Shown here: positions 9,506 to 16,752 of the stretch, in pieces | Numbering within the stretch: position 1 is the first letter of the stretch | Layout: every line of letters begins with the position of its first letter | DNA from: Bacteroidota bacterium | GTDB lineage: Bacteria; Bacteroidota; Bacteroidia; B-17B0; Aurantibacillaceae | Direction of reading: 5' to 3' | Length of the DNA stretch: 64,000 nucleotides | Assembly (NCBI GenBank): GCA_020162035.1 | Contig: JAIUNM010000016.1 | Location: forward strand, 1 to 64,000 | Made by a program: the position numbers and the translations under genes | Notes under the pieces: generated by a model | Told to the model about the DNA's origin: nothing | What the model saw: the letters and a program-made list of their open reading frames with translations, nothing else | Database searches by the model: none

Positions 9506-11014
9506 ATGAATACATTTAAATTATACCTTCAAAAATATACCCCTTTACAACAAATTTTATTTTTAGCATTTGCTGTTCGTTTAATATCTGTTTTTTTCAG
9601 TAGAGGCTTTGGCTTTCATGATGATCATTTTTTAATTATAGAAGCTTCGCAAAGTTGGGTAGATGGGCATGATTACAACAATTGGTTACCAAGCGAAACA
9701 GACCCTAACAGACAACCATCGGGGCACCCTTTATTTTATGTTGGGTTTCAATTTTTATTTTTTAAACTTTTAAAAATTTTATCCATTACTGATCCGCAAA
9801 CTAAAATGTTTTTTGTTAGATTGTTACATGCCTTATGGAGTTTATTAATAATTAAATATGCATATAAAATAACCGAAAAACTTAGTACTATAAAAATTGC
9901 AAATTATGTTGGTGTTTTTTTAGCTGTATTTTGGTTTATGCCATTTATTAGTGTAAGAAATTTAGCAGAGCTGGTTTGTTTACCACCTTTAATGTTAGGA
10001 ATATTTTTAATTATTGAAAAACAAACCTTTAAAAATTATTTATTTGCAGGCTTATTATTTGGGGTTGCGTTTAGCATAAGATTTCAAATTGTATTTATGT
10101 TGGCGGGTTTAGGTATTGCAATTTTAATTTTAAAAACTCCTTTTAAATACATCTTATCTATTGTTTTAGGTTTTATAATTACAATATTATTTACATGCGG
10201 TTTAGTTGATTATATAATTTGGAAAATACCTTTTGCTGAATTTATGGGTTATGTGCAATATAACTTGGATAACGCAAACAGTTATGGTACCGATAATTGG
10301 CACATGTATTTTGATTTGTTATTAGGCTTGTTAATTCCGCCTTTAAGTTTTGTGCTATTTGCAGGTTATTTTTATTCGTATAAAAAAACAATTATTTTGT
10401 TTTGGCCGGTTTTAATTTATTTTGCATTTCATACTTATTTTCCTAATAAGCAAGAAAGATTTATTTTAACCATAATACCAATTTACTTAATTGGCGGCAC
10501 TATTGGTGCCTTTATGTTATATGAAAAATATAAACCAAAATTTTCTGCCAAACTAATTAAAATTTGTATTTGGTTTGTTATAGGTTTAAATACCATTTTA
10601 TTGGCTTTTTTATCACCATCGTACGGTAAACGTCATAGAGTAGAAAGCGTATATTATTTAAGTAAATTACCCGATTGTAATGCTTTTTATATTGAAGATA
10701 GTAACAAAGAAGATGATTTTTTAATGCCTCCACTTTTTTATTTTGGTAAATGGTTTAGTGTATATGGAATTAATAAAGTAAATAATCCCGAAAAAACTTT
10801 AAGTTATTATAATGGACAAAAAGGTAAAGACAAACCCAACTATATAATTTTTATGCAAGCAGAACATATAGATGAACGAGTTGCCGAAGTAAAAAAATAT
10901 TTTCCTAAATTAACTTATGTAACTACAATAACACCAAGTAATTTAGACCAGTTGTTATATTGGCTAAACCCTTTAAACGACAACCACACAGCTTATATTT
11001 ATAAATTAAGTTGA
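9506..11014 (+). CDS. GT22-like (ALG9/PIG-B type) membrane glycosyltransferase
   Basis: 502 residues, many transmembrane helices. The first luminal/periplasmic loop carries the acidic pair in GFHDDHFLIIE (residues about 36-46), as in GT-C enzymes that use polyprenyl-phosphate sugars. Later PNKQERFIL (about 313-321) closely resembles the HKExRF motif of the ALG9/PIG-B/GT22 family. The C-terminal 100 residues form a soluble domain. It lies 3 bp after the LPS permease gene, so an envelope glycan role is plausible; substrate unknown. This is the last gene before the accessory island. Confidence 0.75.
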   Translation: MNTFKLYLQKYTPLQQILFLAFAVRLISVFFSRGFGFHDDHFLIIEASQSWVDGHDYNNWLPSETDPNRQPSGHPLFYVGFQFLFFKLLKILSITDPQTKMFFVRLLHALWSLLIIKYAYKITEKLSTIKIANYVGVFLAVFWFMPFISVRNLAELVCLPPLMLGIFLIIEKQTFKNYLFAGLLFGVAFSIRFQIVFMLAGLGIAILILKTPFKYILSIVLGFIITILFTCGLVDYIIWKIPFAEFMGYVQYNLDNANSYGTDNWHMYFDLLLGLLIPPLSFVLFAGYFYSYKKTIILFWPVLIYFAFHTYFPNKQERFILTIIPIYLIGGTIGAFMLYEKYKPKFSAKLIKICIWFVIGLNTILLAFLSPSYGKRHRVESVYYLSKLPDCNAFYIEDSNKEDDFLMPPLFYFGKWFSVYGINKVNNPEKTLSYYNGQKGKDKPNYIIFMQAEHIDERVAEVKKYFPKLTYVTTITPSNLDQLLYWLNPLNDNHTAYIYKLS

Positions 11015-11061
11015 ATTGTTTACTTATTATCGCAGGACTTGCTAATGCAAAGCACAATACA

Positions 11062-11087
11062 CCTGCCTTTGCCGGCAGGCAGGCAAA
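11062..11087. repeat. GC-rich palindromic intergenic element
   Basis: A C/G-rich patch in otherwise AT-rich DNA reads CCTGCCTTTGCCGGCAGGCA and continues GGCAAA. It contains TTTGCC...GGCAAA and CCTGCC...GGCAGG inverted arms around a GCCGGC core and could form a hairpin. Elements of this look recur in intergenic spaces of Bacteroidota genomes. The surrounding 212 bp between the glycosyltransferase and the lipoprotein gene hold no convincing gene. Confidence 0.5.
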
Positions 11088-11226
11088 ATCCAACTGGGCG
11101 AATTCAGAAAAAACACGTAACTTAATACAAAATAAAATTATACATTATAATTTAGGCATGGCTAGGTTTAATTATGTTGAAAGACCAAAAAAAATATTTA
11201 CAATTTACTATTAGCGGAAGTAATTT

Positions 11227-11643
11227 ATGGTAAAAAAAATAAAATCAAATAAAACAGTAAAAAACACATTATTTCTAATTGTAAGTGTTCTAATACTCTT
11301 TCAGTTTTTTGGATGTAAGCGAAATTATTATTTCACAATTGTAAATGAATCTGTATATAAAATCAGTGGTTACATTTCAACACCAATAAGTAGTGAAAAC
11401 TTTGTTTTAAAGCCATTTGAATGTAGCAGTAAATTTAAAATTCATCATAGAAAAAGTCCTTTTTTTGCTGAGGCAGAAATTGATATATTTATTACAGATT
11501 ATGAAGATTCTTTAGGGAATGTTGTTAAAAAACAATCAAATGGTGGTATCGGCGATAGTAAACTTCGTAAAAAAAATTATGTAGCTACAATTACAGCTGA
11601 TTCAGGAAATCCTGATAGAATTTTCAGAATAAAAGTTAAATAA
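11227..11643 (+). CDS. Small lipoprotein, unknown function (possible gene cassette)
   Basis: 138 residues. A lipoprotein signal peptide with a long charged n-region and the lipobox FQFFGC places Cys at about residue 30. The mature part is predicted beta-rich (YYFTIVNES, KISGYISTP, EAEIDIFITDYED). I do not recognise the family. The gene stands alone: 212 bp of non-coding DNA precede it, and its stop codon is followed after 5 bp by an attC-like inverted structure, so it looks like a captured single-gene unit rather than part of the operon upstream. Confidence 0.65.
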   Translation: MVKKIKSNKTVKNTLFLIVSVLILFQFFGCKRNYYFTIVNESVYKISGYISTPISSENFVLKPFECSSKFKIHHRKSPFFAEAEIDIFITDYEDSLGNVVKKQSNGGIGDSKLRKKNYVATITADSGNPDRIFRIKVK

Positions 11644-11648
11644 TTCAG

Positions 11649-11702
11649 AGCAAACATAGCCCCGCTCCGATGGATTTTGAGCGAATGCCTTGTGTGTTAG
11701 CT
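11649..11702 (+). other. attC-like recombination site candidate
   Basis: Directly after the lipoprotein stop lies a 54-bp sequence bounded by AGCAAAC at its left end and GTTAGCT at its right end, which pair at 6 of 7 positions, as the R''/R' boxes of integron attC sites do. Inside, CGCTC and GAGCG can pair as inner boxes, leaving an unpaired loop GATGGATTTT. Right-hand GTTAGCT deviates from GTTRRRY at one position. No integrase gene is in the window. This is a visual match only. Confidence 0.3.
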
Positions 11703-11704
11703 AA

Positions 11705-11823
11705 TCCTGCGTTTTTTATATAATTCATCAAAAATTTCATTTTATTGCTTTAATAAATATATAAAATAAAATAAAGGATTACAAATCTTTATTTTTTAAT
11801 ACGAAGGATTACAAATCCTTCGC
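11705..11823 (+). repeat. 119-bp perfect direct repeat, copy A
   Basis: Identical over all 119 positions to 14820-14938, same orientation, 3.1 kb apart. It begins TCCTGCGTTTTTTATATAAT and ends with a perfect 9-bp-arm hairpin CGAAGGATT-ACA-AATCCTTCG at 11802-11822, preceded by a related imperfect hairpin AAAGGATTACAAATCTTT. The hairpins look like REP elements that RAYT-type (IS200-like) transposases of Bacteroidota mobilise; no such transposase is in the window. The last codons of the frame-restored XRE gene lie inside this copy. Confidence 0.9.
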
Positions 11824-11846
11824 AGCAGGAGATTTTATTTTTGATT

Positions 11847-12185
11847 CTAATATTTTAATCCGTTCGTCTTTTTCAGAGAGCAGTTTTTCATATAGTTCAA
11901 TATTTTTTCATTAAGGTAGTTATATGATGGGGCAGTATTAATTTGACTTATTCCACCAACCTGACTGCTATTATTCAATATGGCTTCAGCATTTAACTCT
12001 AATATTTTATTAAAACTAACACCCAAAGCTTTAGCAATTTTGTCAATATCTTCAACGGTTATATTATTTTTCGCATTCTCAATATTACTGTATGTTTTCT
12101 GACTAACTCCAATCGCTTCCGCCATTGAAGTTTGAGTAAAGTTTTTAAACTCTCTAAGTTTTTTAATATTTGCACCTACGTCCAT
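11847..12185 (-). CDS. XRE-family transcriptional regulator, C-terminus frameshifted
   Basis: 112 residues in the open frame. An HTH_3 domain spans residues 4-60: IKKLREFKNFTQTSMAEAIG, VSQKTYSNIENAK and IDKIAKALGVSFNKILEL. After residue 94 the sequence turns nonsensical, but the neighbouring frame continues with a convincing coiled coil (ELYEKLLSEKDERIKILESK) to a TAA at 11809-11811. One base restored in the six-T run at 11903-11908 joins the frames into about 125 residues. The tail helps dimerise such repressors, so it may be impaired. It is divergent from the operon starting at 12358 and faces two palindromes next to its own start, suggesting autorepression. Confidence 0.8.
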   Translation of the reverse strand: MDVGANIKKLREFKNFTQTSMAEAIGVSQKTYSNIENAKNNITVEDIDKIAKALGVSFNKILELNAEAILNNSSQVGGISQINTAPSYNYLNEKILNYMKNCSLKKTNGLKY

Positions 12186-12188
12186 ATT

Positions 12189-12224
12189 TTACTAAATTAG
12201 TAATTTTATTACATTATTAGTAAT
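12189..12224. promoter_or_regulatory. Two operator-like palindromes next to the XRE start
   Basis: TTACTAA-A-TTAGTAA (12189-12203) is a perfect 15-bp palindrome only 3 bp upstream of the XRE ATG. A second, ATTAC-N7-GTAAT (12208-12224), follows after 4 bp. Shared half-site: TTAGTAA/GTAAT. Their position over the XRE transcription start suggests autoregulation, and possibly control of the divergent operon 130 bp away. Confidence 0.5.
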
Positions 12225-12357
12225 AAATTTTTTTGGAATTATCAATAATAATTATATTTTTACAATTATCTAAAATACTCAAGTGCACAAAGTACTTTAG
12301 GGGTGTAAAACGAAAAACCTGCATAATGCTAAGAGTAGTTGTAAAAATAAATTAAAT

Positions 12358-12744
12358 ATGAAAAAATATGTTTTTTTGATAGCATCGATAGCTTTTTCGT
12401 TATCGCTTTCAGCAAAAGTAATTTATATTAAAACCAAAGGTGGTTGGTTTGGTTATAAAAATGTAATAGAATATACTACACCTTCAGAAACAGTAATGAC
12501 GTGTTCAAACCCAGGGTTTAGTAGATGCAGGCCTGATTTTGCAGCATCCAAATTCGGCGGCATAGAGAATTTTAATGCTATTGACAGTGCGGTTATGAAC
12601 GCAGTGAATGAATCAAACAGAAGTGGTTCAATAATCTTTAATAATCAATTTTATATACGATATAAATATATATTAACTAAAGATGAATTAGAAGTAGAAG
12701 TATTCACTATTGATGAAGCGAGAGCCGCTGGTATTAACATTTAA
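12358..12744 (+). CDS. Secreted CxNPGFxxCxP protein 1
   Basis: 128 residues with a signal peptide ending SLSLSA. The mature protein shows KTKGGWFGYKNV, the two-cysteine motif CSNPGFSRCRP (residues about 48-58) and a YIRYKYILTKDELEVEVF strand pair near the end. The next gene encodes a clear paralogue with the same landmarks. I do not recognise the family. The two cysteines are spaced to form a small disulfide loop, and a thioredoxin-like protein is encoded in the same operon. First gene of a four-gene operon divergent from the XRE regulator. Confidence 0.7.
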   Translation: MKKYVFLIASIAFSLSLSAKVIYIKTKGGWFGYKNVIEYTTPSETVMTCSNPGFSRCRPDFAASKFGGIENFNAIDSAVMNAVNESNRSGSIIFNNQFYIRYKYILTKDELEVEVFTIDEARAAGINI

Positions 12745-12755
12745 AAAATAAAACT

Positions 12756-13187
12756 ATGAAAAAGATTGTAATAATTTTAAGTATTGTTTTAGTGAACTTT
12801 GCTAAAGCAAGCAATAACAACATGTTAGCTGTAAAACCTACCACTTTAGTTACAAAAACAAATGCTGGTTTATTTGGATATAAAGTTGTAACCGATGGTA
12901 CAACTCAAAATGGCAATTATTGGTTAAACTGTGCCAACCCAGGATTTCATAAATGTACCCCTTCAGCAATTTCTATTCCAGGAGGCGACGTTTCAATTAC
13001 CTTTTTAAAAACAATTGATGAATTGGTTAATGAAAGAATTACCGAAAACTCTACAAAAGGTATACTTTTATATCAAGATTATACCGTAAAGTATAAATAC
13101 GTTGTAGGGAATGATAAAATTGTATACAAAATATACGCACAAGAAGATTTTAATACAGTATCGGCTAATGAAGAGCTTGAAGATTAA
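12756..13187 (+). CDS. Secreted CxNPGFxxCxP protein 2 (tandem paralogue)
   Basis: 143 residues, signal peptide MKKIVIILSIVLVNFAKA. It repeats the landmarks of the preceding protein: TKTNAGLFGYKVV, CANPGFHKCTP (residues about 67-77), and YTVKYKYVVGNDKIVYKIY. The proteins are diverged but collinear, so they arose by duplication. Function unknown. The gap to the upstream gene is 11 bp, and the downstream gene starts 20 bp before its stop, so translation is likely coupled. Confidence 0.7.
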   Translation: MKKIVIILSIVLVNFAKASNNNMLAVKPTTLVTKTNAGLFGYKVVTDGTTQNGNYWLNCANPGFHKCTPSAISIPGGDVSITFLKTIDELVNERITENSTKGILLYQDYTVKYKYVVGNDKIVYKIYAQEDFNTVSANEELED

Positions 13188-14364
13188 ATACACTAAACTA
13201 GTGGTAATAACTTTTATGTTACCACTAGTTTTTATTTCTCAGAACGAACTTTTCAGTGAAGTTTACAACAAGCCAACTGGAATTAATAATAATCCAAACT
13301 CATTCAGAGTTTTATCATGCATTGATAAAAATATAATATACTACTTAGACGCATTTAATGCCACCAATAAAAATAGTTTACAAGTTTTTAGTTATTATGT
13401 AAAAAAAGACATTAATTCAGAAAAATTAGAAGTACTAGTTAACAAACAATTTAAAAAACTACTTCATGAGCCTATTTACTCTTTTATAATTCAAAAAAAT
13501 ATTTTAGTATTACTTACAGATGAGTTTATTTACATTGGGAAATTTCATGATCAGAACAAAATAAAAATAATTAAGTCAATAAAAAACCAGAAATTTTCTT
13601 ATCAAAAAATAATGCGATTAAATGATAATGAATTATTCCTATACGTTTACTATAATTATCACCCACTAGACGCTCCTAAAAAACATGTTTGGGCAAAATT
13701 GAATTTAACCTCTCTTGAATTAGAAAATATAAAATATCAAGATGAAAGTGAAGCCAATTTTACACATTCAATAAAAAACTGGGTGACAACATATAAAGGA
13801 CTAATTGCAAATTGCAGTACTACTCATTATAAAATAAATTTTTATAACAACAATTTTGAGACCTACGATTCTATATCAACAAACTTTTTTGATGATAATT
13901 TAAATTTCCTGCATTTATTTAAAAATAGTCTAAACTCTAAAGATGAAATTCAAATTTTTAAAAGAAAAGATGATAGTTTGCTAAAAAGAATTGAGAAGAT
14001 TATTTTACTTGACTCTAATACTCTACTAGTTAATGTTAAACTACCTAAACAGAAAGATTTTGAAATTCACCTATGGCGTAAATCAAACTCAAAATGGAAG
14101 TTAATAAAGAAAGAAATTATTTTAACCTTTTATAAAGATGGAGATAAATATGACTCCACAAATAATATACTAAATCCACTTTTTGGAAATCATTTAGAAA
14201 TAACAGTTGAAAATAATTTTATGTACGCGGTTTGTTCACACTTTATGCCGAATGTAATTAGTAATTCATTTAAAATGCAAGATGATTACGTTGATAAATT
14301 GAATGAAATGATAAAAGAAAATAAACTTTATTATGGCATTAAAAAATATAAGCTTAATAAGTAA
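13168..14364 (+). CDS. Secreted protein of unknown function, possibly propeller-like
   Basis: 398 residues from ATG 13168; the frame is open further upstream, but this start gives a sensible signal peptide (KLVVITFMLPLVFISQNELF). The mature protein is built of beta-strand-like segments alternating with charged loops (NILVLLTDEFIYIGKF, NELFLYVYYNYHP, FMYAVCSHFMP), compatible with a beta-propeller, though no repeat signature is clear. No catalytic motif recognised. It overlaps both neighbours (20 and 32 bp), so it is firmly part of the island operon. Confidence 0.65.
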   Translation: MKSLKIKYTKLVVITFMLPLVFISQNELFSEVYNKPTGINNNPNSFRVLSCIDKNIIYYLDAFNATNKNSLQVFSYYVKKDINSEKLEVLVNKQFKKLLHEPIYSFIIQKNILVLLTDEFIYIGKFHDQNKIKIIKSIKNQKFSYQKIMRLNDNELFLYVYYNYHPLDAPKKHVWAKLNLTSLELENIKYQDESEANFTHSIKNWVTTYKGLIANCSTTHYKINFYNNNFETYDSISTNFFDDNLNFLHLFKNSLNSKDEIQIFKRKDDSLLKRIEKIILLDSNTLLVNVKLPKQKDFEIHLWRKSNSKWKLIKKEIILTFYKDGDKYDSTNNILNPLFGNHLEITVENNFMYAVCSHFMPNVISNSFKMQDDYVDKLNEMIKENKLYYGIKKYKLNK

Positions 14365-14812
14365 ATTAATTTTACTGTTCTTTTTTATCAAAAGTTCTAC
14401 AGCTCAGGTTTTAAGAATTAACTCTGATACAATTTTTTTTAAAAATTTTGATAAAAATTTGAGTGAAACAATTATTAGTCTTGACAAACCTTTAGTGCTA
14501 TTTTCTAGTTCAAACTGTATTGCTTGTGTTTATTACTTTTCAAAACAAAAACACAAATTTAATTATTTAATTGTGCTTAACAACAAGTCTTTAGCAGAAA
14601 CTGCCATGATGTTAAGCAACTATAAGCTAAACAAAGAGTCTGTTCATTTTACAACCAAAAAATATTATAATACAAACTTAACTATCACTCCAAGCCCATG
14701 CTTAGTTTTCAAAAACAATAAGGGTACATTTTTTCTAGATTATTCTACAGTAAGTCAATTTACAAACGAATTTTCATTGCCTTATAAAAAACTTATAAAG
14801 AAAATTAATTAA
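14333..14812 (+). CDS. Secreted thioredoxin-like protein (CIAC motif)
   Basis: 159 residues with a signal peptide ending SSTAQ. The core reads PLVLFSSSNCIACVYYF, with a CxxC redox motif at about residues 63-66, and later TPSPCLVFKNNKG, the position of the cis-proline loop of the thioredoxin fold. The extra cysteine after the cis-Pro is unusual. It would act outside the cytoplasm as a thiol-disulfide or resolving partner. Placed last in the operon with two-cysteine secreted proteins, which are its obvious candidate substrates. Confidence 0.7.
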   Translation: MALKNISLISKLILLFFFIKSSTAQVLRINSDTIFFKNFDKNLSETIISLDKPLVLFSSSNCIACVYYFSKQKHKFNYLIVLNNKSLAETAMMLSNYKLNKESVHFTTKKYYNTNLTITPSPCLVFKNNKGTFFLDYSTVSQFTNEFSLPYKKLIKKIN

Positions 14813-14819
14813 TCCCAGC

Positions 14820-14938
14820 TCCTGCGTTTTTTATATAATTCATCAAAAATTTCATTTTATTGCTTTAATAAATATATAAAATAAAATAAAGGATTACAAA
14901 TCTTTATTTTTTAATACGAAGGATTACAAATCCTTCGC
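14820..14938 (+). repeat. 119-bp perfect direct repeat, copy B
   Basis: Second copy of the repeat at 11705-11823, no mismatch, starting 7 bp after the stop codon of the thioredoxin-like gene. The hairpin CGAAGGATT-ACA-AATCCTTCG lies at 14917-14937 and may also serve as transcription terminator for the island operon. Together the copies bracket 12.0-14.8 kb. Confidence 0.9.
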
Positions 14939-14991
14939 CTGCGTTTCAAACGCTAATTAAAGTATCCTCGTTACGCTGCGCTAAACGAGGA
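14939..14991. repeat. Pair of further hairpins joined to repeat copy B
   Basis: Immediately after copy B come GCGTTT-C-AAACGC (14941-14953) and TCCTCGTT...AACGAGGA (arms 14965-14972 and 14984-14991, around GCTGCG). Their GC content exceeds the surroundings and they recall REP-type elements. They are absent after copy A, so copy B sits in a longer composite element. The rest of the stretch to 15028 holds nothing recognisable. Confidence 0.55.
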
Positions 14992-15028
14992 CGAGAGAGA
15001 GACTGTTAAAATAGTAGGTTTATAAACA

Positions 15029-15343
15029 TTATTTATCTTCATTTATTGAAATTTTGCCTGACTGGTTAAATGTTAAAGTCCAAAAATGTTTACCTCTGCC
15101 TCTAATTTTTCCAGTACCTGTAATTATACTTGTGGAAGTACGGCCATCAATACTAAAAGTGCCCTTATCTATTGGTTTATATTGAGTAGTTGTTCCCATT
15201 TTAGTTTTATCAAAAATTGCATCACCAACTGCTAACGAATTTATATCTTCTGTGTAATCATTTTTTACTCTAATTTTATGCTCAGGTTTTGCGCAAGAAA
15301 GAAGCAAAAACATAACGGATAGTAAATAAAAAAGTTTATTCAT
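15029..15343 (-). CDS. Small lipoprotein, unknown function
   Basis: 104 residues. Signal peptide with lipobox MFLLLSC (Cys at residue 17) followed by a basic, beta-rich mature part (HKIRVKNDY, STSIITGTGKIRGRGKH, FWTLTFNQSGKISI). No family recognised. It is monocistronic, pointing towards the island's composite repeat, with 111 bp of AT-rich DNA separating it from the amidohydrolase genes. Confidence 0.6.
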   Translation of the reverse strand: MNKLFYLLSVMFLLLSCAKPEHKIRVKNDYTEDINSLAVGDAIFDKTKMGTTTQYKPIDKGTFSIDGRTSTSIITGTGKIRGRGKHFWTLTFNQSGKISINEDK

Positions 15344-15454
15344 AATTTTTTGTTTAGTTAATCTGAATATATTTCTGTGATAATTTCAATTATATTACCT
15401 GTATGCATTCAAAATCATTATGTACTTTTTTACATTTAAAATTAGTGATAATTT

Positions 15455-16741
15455 TTATTTTAACCCAAATTTGGTTTTATATTTTTGGTACAATTCAAAC
15501 TGACGGTTAATTAAATTAATTGGTTTACCTGCTATATACGCAAGTACAATTTGGTGTGTTTTAATATCCAATGCATCGCCATTGCTTACAAAAAAAGATG
15601 CTAACTTTCCTTCTTCAATTGTACCTATTAAATTATTTACACCTATAATTTTTGCAGTATTATAACTTAACGCGCTAATTGCTGCTTCTTTATCTAAACC
15701 ATTTGCAACCGCAACACCAGCATTAAAAGGTAAATTTCTGCTTTGCATAGCTTCCATATCGCCCTCTAACTGAAAGCAAAATAATACTGAATCTTTATGT
15801 AAATAACTAGCCAATTTATTTATTAAATCAACATCATTATCTGGCGAATCTGGTAAATCATTTACTCTGTTTAACATTACTGCAATATTTTTTTCTTTTA
15901 ATACTTTAGTAATTTTATAAGATTCTTTACCGCCAACAATAACAAGTTTAGGACATTTGTATTTTTCACAAAAATTTATGGCATTTAAAATATCTTTAGC
16001 TTTATCTGCATGAATATATAAATTTGCTTTACCCGCAAAAATTGGTTTCATGGCTTCTAATCTTATGTTTTTTTCTGAAGGATTAACTTCATTATAATAG
16101 GCGAAAGCATCGTTAAAAAATTCATTTAATTGTTGAAGTTCTTCAATATATTTTTTATTAGATTCTTGAAAATGTTTATCATCATCGGCCCATTTTTGTA
16201 TTATTGTTTTCGGAAAATTTAAGTGAATGCCATCATCTGCTTTTAATAATGCATCTTCCCAATTCCATCCCTCTAAAGCCATAATGCTTGATGAGCCAGA
16301 AATTACACCACCACGAGGGGTAACTTGTGTATATAAAACGCCGTTGGTTTTTACTGTTGGTATTATTAAATTATCTGTGTTATAAGCAATACAAGCTCTA
16401 ATGTGTGGATTAAAAATTCCAACTTCATTAAAATCTCTTGTGGCTTTAACGGCTTCAGCATCATGCAAGCCAAGCACATTATTTACATTAATAAATGCTG
16501 GGTAAACATGTTTGCCATTTATGTAAATAACAGTGTCAAAAGCTGAAGGATTAATTTTAATTCCTGTAGCATTTTGAACGGTTTCAATTTTGCTTCCTTT
16601 TATAGTAATTAAACTATTTTCAATTACTTTTCCATTTCCAATGTGAGCAAAACCTCCAAGCAAAGCAATGTTAGTATATGTTTTTTGTGCTTTAATTAAA
16701 AAGCAAAAACAAATTAGTTTTATAAATAAAATTTTTTTCAT
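15455..16741 (-). CDS. Amidohydrolase-like protein lacking the metal motif
   Basis: 428 residues from ATG 16741; the longer open frame adds 20 residues before the signal peptide (KKILFIKLICFCFLIKAQ), so this start is preferred. It has the flanking beta-sandwich (IKGSKIETVQ) and C-terminal features (LSYNTAKIIGV, GTIEEGKLASFFVSNGD) of the imidazolonepropionase/amidohydrolase family. The expected HxH after strand 1 is replaced: YPAFINVNNVLG. Probably non-catalytic, exported, and a partner of the adjacent two-domain amidohydrolase, whose stop lies 11 bp upstream. Confidence 0.82.
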   Translation of the reverse strand: MKKILFIKLICFCFLIKAQKTYTNIALLGGFAHIGNGKVIENSLITIKGSKIETVQNATGIKINPSAFDTVIYINGKHVYPAFINVNNVLGLHDAEAVKATRDFNEVGIFNPHIRACIAYNTDNLIIPTVKTNGVLYTQVTPRGGVISGSSSIMALEGWNWEDALLKADDGIHLNFPKTIIQKWADDDKHFQESNKKYIEELQQLNEFFNDAFAYYNEVNPSEKNIRLEAMKPIFAGKANLYIHADKAKDILNAINFCEKYKCPKLVIVGGKESYKITKVLKEKNIAVMLNRVNDLPDSPDNDVDLINKLASYLHKDSVLFCFQLEGDMEAMQSRNLPFNAGVAVANGLDKEAAISALSYNTAKIIGVNNLIGTIEEGKLASFFVSNGDALDIKTHQIVLAYIAGKPINLINRQFELYQKYKTKFGLK

Positions 16742-16752
16742 AATTAAATAAA

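Noticed and set aside
11011..11214. A 67-codon open frame after the GT22-like gene
   Set aside because: It runs through the GC-rich palindrome, has no domain or sensible signal sequence, and looks like intergenic DNA without stops.
11705..14938. CRISPR-like repeat
   Set aside because: Only two copies of a long repeat 3.1 kb apart with genes between; no short regularly spaced units.
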